DNA of 64,000 nt from Liolophura sinensis (lineage: Eukaryota > Mollusca > Polyplacophora > Chitonida > Chitonidae): positions 3,218,023 to 3,282,022 of the forward strand of contig NC_088302.1 in NCBI RefSeq assembly GCF_032854445.1. Reading direction: 5' to 3'. The position numbers were made by a program, and so were the translations under genes. Positions 60,560 through 64,000 of this stretch are shown in pieces. Positions within the stretch are counted from its first letter, which is position 1; each line of letters opens with the position of its first letter. The notes beneath the pieces were generated by a model. That model ran no database searches. It was not told the DNA's origin and worked only from the letters and a program-made list of their open reading frames with translations.

Positions 60560-60790
60560 TGGTCCCCCATTATAATATTATTACAACCAAAGACCGTGCG
60601 ATTTGGCCCCCTGGTTGAGACCTTCGGGGAATAACACCAGACATATTCCATTACCCCTTTTTTTAATAAAAATGGCTTTAATGGATATCAGAATTATTTC
60701 GTAATCAGAGGGAAAGCAGCCGAATTAACACTAATTTACACGGAAAATTGTGAACTAGGAATGGGTGATGGAACGGATGCCTTCTTGTGT
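60560..60790. other. candidate conserved non-coding block
   Basis: Complex sequence including CATTATAATATTATTACAAC, GTGCGATTTGGCCCC and GAATTAACACTAATTTACAC. No frame of note and no repeat relation to anything else in the window. Regulatory function is a guess. Confidence 0.2.
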
Positions 60791-61069
60791 GGTTGAAATT
60801 TCTCAATCTCTTGACTGGATGAAACTGTGAGCATGATAGCCCATTCCATAAGTGGGTGTTTTTGCTTACTTCGAACTGTGGTAATTTGGGTTTCCTACAT
60901 CACAGGAATAAAAAGTGATGTGTTTTGAATTCTAAATGTGACTTGATTAATACAAAAATGCATTTGGTCAAGCGTTGTCTTTTAAGGAAAGGTGCATTTT
61001 AGGAATTCTGTTCTTGCATTTTTTATTGTCAGCATGCCCGTAAAACACAAAATAAAATTGGTGTCGCCC

Positions 61070-61969
61070 ATTAATCTCAAGTTGGGAATGCAGGACTTGA
61101 GCTAAGCCTATTTTATATCATTAATCTCAAGTTGGGAATGCAGGACTTGATCTGAGCCCATTTTATATCATTAAACTCAAGTTGGGAATGCAGGACTTGA
61201 TCTGAGCCCATTTTATATCATTAAACTCAAGTTGGGAATGCAGGACTTGATCTGAGCCCATTTTATATCATTAAACTCAAGTTGGGAATGCAGGACTTGA
61301 TCTGAGCCCATTTTATATCATTAAACTCAAGTTGAGAATGCAGGACTTGATCTGAGCCCATTTTATATCATTAAACTCAAGTTGGGAATGCAGGACTTGA
61401 TCTGAGCCCATTTTATATCATTAAACTCAAGTTGAGAATGCAGGACTTGATCTGAGCCCATTTTATATCATTAAACTCAAGTTGGGAATGCAGGACTTGA
61501 TCTGAGCCCATTTTATATCATTAAACTCAAGTTGAGAATGCAGGACTTGAGCTAAGCCTATTTTATATCATTAAACTCAAGTTGGGAATGCAGGACTTGA
61601 GCTAAGCCTATTTTATATCATTAAACTCAAGTTGGGAATGCAGGACTTGATCTGAGCCCATTTTATATCATTAAACTCAAGTTGGGAATGCAGGACTTGA
61701 TCTGAGCCCATTTTATATCATTAAACTCAAGTTGGGAATGCAGGACTTGATCTGAGCCCATTTTATATCATTAAACTCAAGTTGGGAATGCAGGACTTGA
61801 TCTGAGCCCATTTTATATCATTAAACTCAAGTTGGGAATGCAGGACTTGATCTGAGCCCATTTTATATCATTAAACTCAAGTTGGGAATGCAGGACTTGA
61901 TCTGAGCCCATTTTATATCATTAAACTCAAGTTGGGAATGCAGGACTTGATCTAAGCCCATTTTATATA
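61070..61969. repeat. 50-bp minisatellite, 18 copies
   Basis: The unit is CATTAAACTCAAGTTGGGAA plus TGCAGGACTTGATCTGAGCC plus CATTTTATAT. GTTGGGAATG starts at 61081 and 61131 confirm 50 bp. Copies are nearly identical. Marker variants GAGCTAAGCCTA (first and two middle copies) and GTTGAGAATG (several) show block copying. Confidence 0.96.
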
Positions 61970-63423
61970 TAGGGTTTGAATGTCGCTAGTTTTGAAACTC
62001 AAACAAGTAAGGATAATAGGAGATCTTCATTATATCTAAAATAAATTGTTTTACCCGTAATTATTCTTGAAAGACTTTGTTAGGTTATTTTAATAATGCT
62101 GTTGCCTTACATTGTCTCGAGCAGAGGTGAGAAACTCTTTGTTCAAATGAGTGGAATCTTATAACGTCTATTAATTGGGTGCCCAGACTTTTCTCTTGGA
62201 CAAGATCAAAGTACTGTATGAACCAACAATGTTTCCATTGCCCTCCAGTGAGAAGTCTTTGGTGTCAACTATATGTAACTTGCTTTTGTAAAGCTGGATT
62301 CTTTTCTGTAGAATTAATTCATTTCCCGCAATCAAAAGCAGACGCTGTCACATTTCCTTTTACATGCCCTCCCTCCCCCAAATTTCCTGTATGCATCTGC
62401 AATATTTATGGAATTTGAGATATTCTGGTGATCAATACTTGTGCAGTAAAAGTTGTCAGTTTTGTGCAGAATTAATTTCCCTTAGCTTTTGTGTGTGGAA
62501 GTGTGTGGAAGACATGGCTGTGATTGTCTGAAACATCTGCTTGTTATTAACCAGGCTGTGAAGGCATTGCTTTGGTGCAATTTAGAAAATCAAAGAGCAT
62601 TAATAATTTATACCACTTGTAAAGATGTGAATGTTTAGAACAGGTGATTCGATCCTCAAATCATGGTTAGGGTGAATTGAAAGCTTACACGTAAATGAAG
62701 GGAAACATAAGTTGAAAAAAATCTTTCTATTGTGCATTCAACAACGCAGTGAACACGTTTGTGATTATGACTGCATTTCAATATGTCAGGCTTTTCTAAG
62801 TCTTATCTCAGTCCCCTTTGAAGTAAATTTATCTTACATTTATAACATTATTTTGTTATGCCCTTTATGACATGTTTGATATGCTTCAAACAGAATGGTG
62901 CATTTAAGTTAGAAACAATCTACTTATAAGGTTTTAATCACATCTTAATCTCATTGTAATCATCAGCTGTCAGACAGAATTGTCTACAGGATTAATTCTG
63001 TTAGCAGATTTAAGAAGATCACGTCTCTAATGCCAATATAGTCTGTCTTTGCAAATACATAAGCTATTTGTAATGTGTATTTGTTTTAAGGTAGGAGTAT
63101 AAAGCATGCCATGCATCAAAGCTGACAAGGCTGTTAGGTGCTTATGTGTTTGCCACGCTCTTTCTCGTCATGAATGAAATCAGCTTTGGTAAATGTTTAC
63201 AAAGTTATCCTCATGTATTATTGTTTCTCTTTCTGCTCTTACGGCCCAGTATAGTGGTCACTTTCATACCCCTCTTCCCCTAATGTAACAGCCTGATCCC
63301 AATTATGCTAACATATTTGTTGTTTAAGCACTTGTCACCATTCAATGACACCAGCTATCCAATCAGCCTTGGCCTACATTTATGCTGAATGCAAACTTTA
63401 AGCAGTACTAAGAATTAATGGCT
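61970..63423. other. unique AT-rich DNA, no gene recognised
   Basis: No recognisable frame or repeat. Confidence 0.45.
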
Positions 63424-63914
63424 AGAACCCTAGTCTTGTAACAGGTAGTCTCGTCTTCTGCCACAGTTCATAGAACCCTAGTCTTGTAACAGGTAGTTAC
63501 GTCTTCTGCCACAGTTCATGGAACCCTAATCTTGTAACAAGCAGTTATGTCCTCTGATCCACAGTTCATAGAACCCTAGTCTTGTAACAGGCAGTTATGT
63601 CCTCTGATCCACAGTTCATAGAACCCTAGTCTTGTAACAGGTAGTTATGTCTTCTGCCACAGTTCATGGAACCCTAGTCTTGTAACACGTAGTTACTTCT
63701 TCTGCCACAGTTCATGGAACCCTAGTCTTGTAACAGGTAGTTACGTCTTCTGCCACAGTTCATGGAACCCTAGTCTTGTAACAAGCAGTTATGTCCTCTG
63801 AGCCACAGTTCATAGAACCCTAGTCTTATATCTGGTAGTTATGTCCTCTGTGCCACATTTCATCGAACCTTAGTCTTATATCAGGTAGTTATGTCCTCTG
63901 AGCCACAGTTCATG
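63424..63914. repeat. 48/50-bp minisatellite, about 10 copies
   Basis: The unit is GAACCCTAGTCTTGTAACAG, GTAGTTATGTCCTCTG and CCACAGTTCAT. Units with CTTCTGCC are 48 bp and those with CCTCTGATCC or CCTCTGAGCC are 50 bp. The two lengths are interspersed. Confidence 0.94.
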
Positions 63915-64000
63915 TGTGTTTAAATGTGTAATTAACATTCAGCACAACTGGTTGTCATCATGGCTCAGCCTCTTTCACTGCAGAAGATAGTTCATGTACA

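Overview
The window looks like nuclear DNA from a lophotrochozoan animal, most likely a mollusc. It is AT-rich, gene-poor and eukaryotic. Repeatedly present are tRNA-derived SINEs whose shared 3' end (an 'aatattcttgagta..ggcgtaaaacaccaatcaaataaa' type tail) I associate with molluscan genomes; that assignment is from memory and was not searched. No bacterial operons, CRISPR, rRNA or free-standing tRNA genes were seen.

Only one gene is firmly supported: an intronless 499-codon rhodopsin-family GPCR of the FMRFamide-receptor-like type on the minus strand (15681-17180). A second, weaker candidate is a 5' coding exon on the plus strand (1507-1616). It has a splice acceptor, an in-frame upstream stop, a good Kozak ATG at 1563, 18 codons and a donor at 1617. 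If it is real, most of the window is a very long first coding intron with the GPCR nested in it antisense.

The dominant content is repeats. About twenty tandem minisatellite arrays occupy roughly 17 kb, about 27% of the window by summing my coordinates. Periods are 20, 22/46, 25, 31, 34, 36, 41, 46, 49, 50, 54, 56, 81, 97 and 103 bp. Several show higher-order structure, most clearly a duplicated block of about 1066 bp (11 x 97 bp) at 38971-41084. Nearly all long open frames in the window are stop-free readings of these arrays, not genes.

Dispersed elements fall in at least two tRNA-derived SINE families. The best preserved are a head-to-tail SINE dimer at 22216-22776 inside one perfect 13-bp target-site duplication, and a 5'-truncated copy at 24968-25087 inside a 12-bp duplication. 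Three arrays (34, 49 and 103 bp units) sit directly upstream of SINE-like tails. For the 103-bp array the unit is clearly an amplified internal piece of a SINE whose unexpanded relatives lie at 30905-31115 and 35785-36095. This SINE-to-minisatellite conversion is the most interesting system here.

Layout: 1-5.6 kb, candidate exon, unique DNA and SINE tails; 5.6-11.3 kb, three large SINE-linked arrays; 11.3-15.6 kb, mostly unique; 15.7-17.5 kb, GPCR with a 41-bp array in its 5' flank; 18-25 kb, SINE cluster and 22-bp array; 25-29 kb, 50-, 54- and 25-bp arrays; 29-32.9 kb, unique plus SINE; 32.9-35.7 kb, 103- and 36-bp arrays; 38.4-41.1 kb, 97-bp higher-order array; 43.4-44.9 kb, 31-bp array and AT-rich block; 45.5-47 kb, short arrays; 49.8-51.1 kb, 81-bp array; 51-60 kb, mostly unique with possible conserved non-coding blocks; 61-64 kb, two 50-bp-class arrays.
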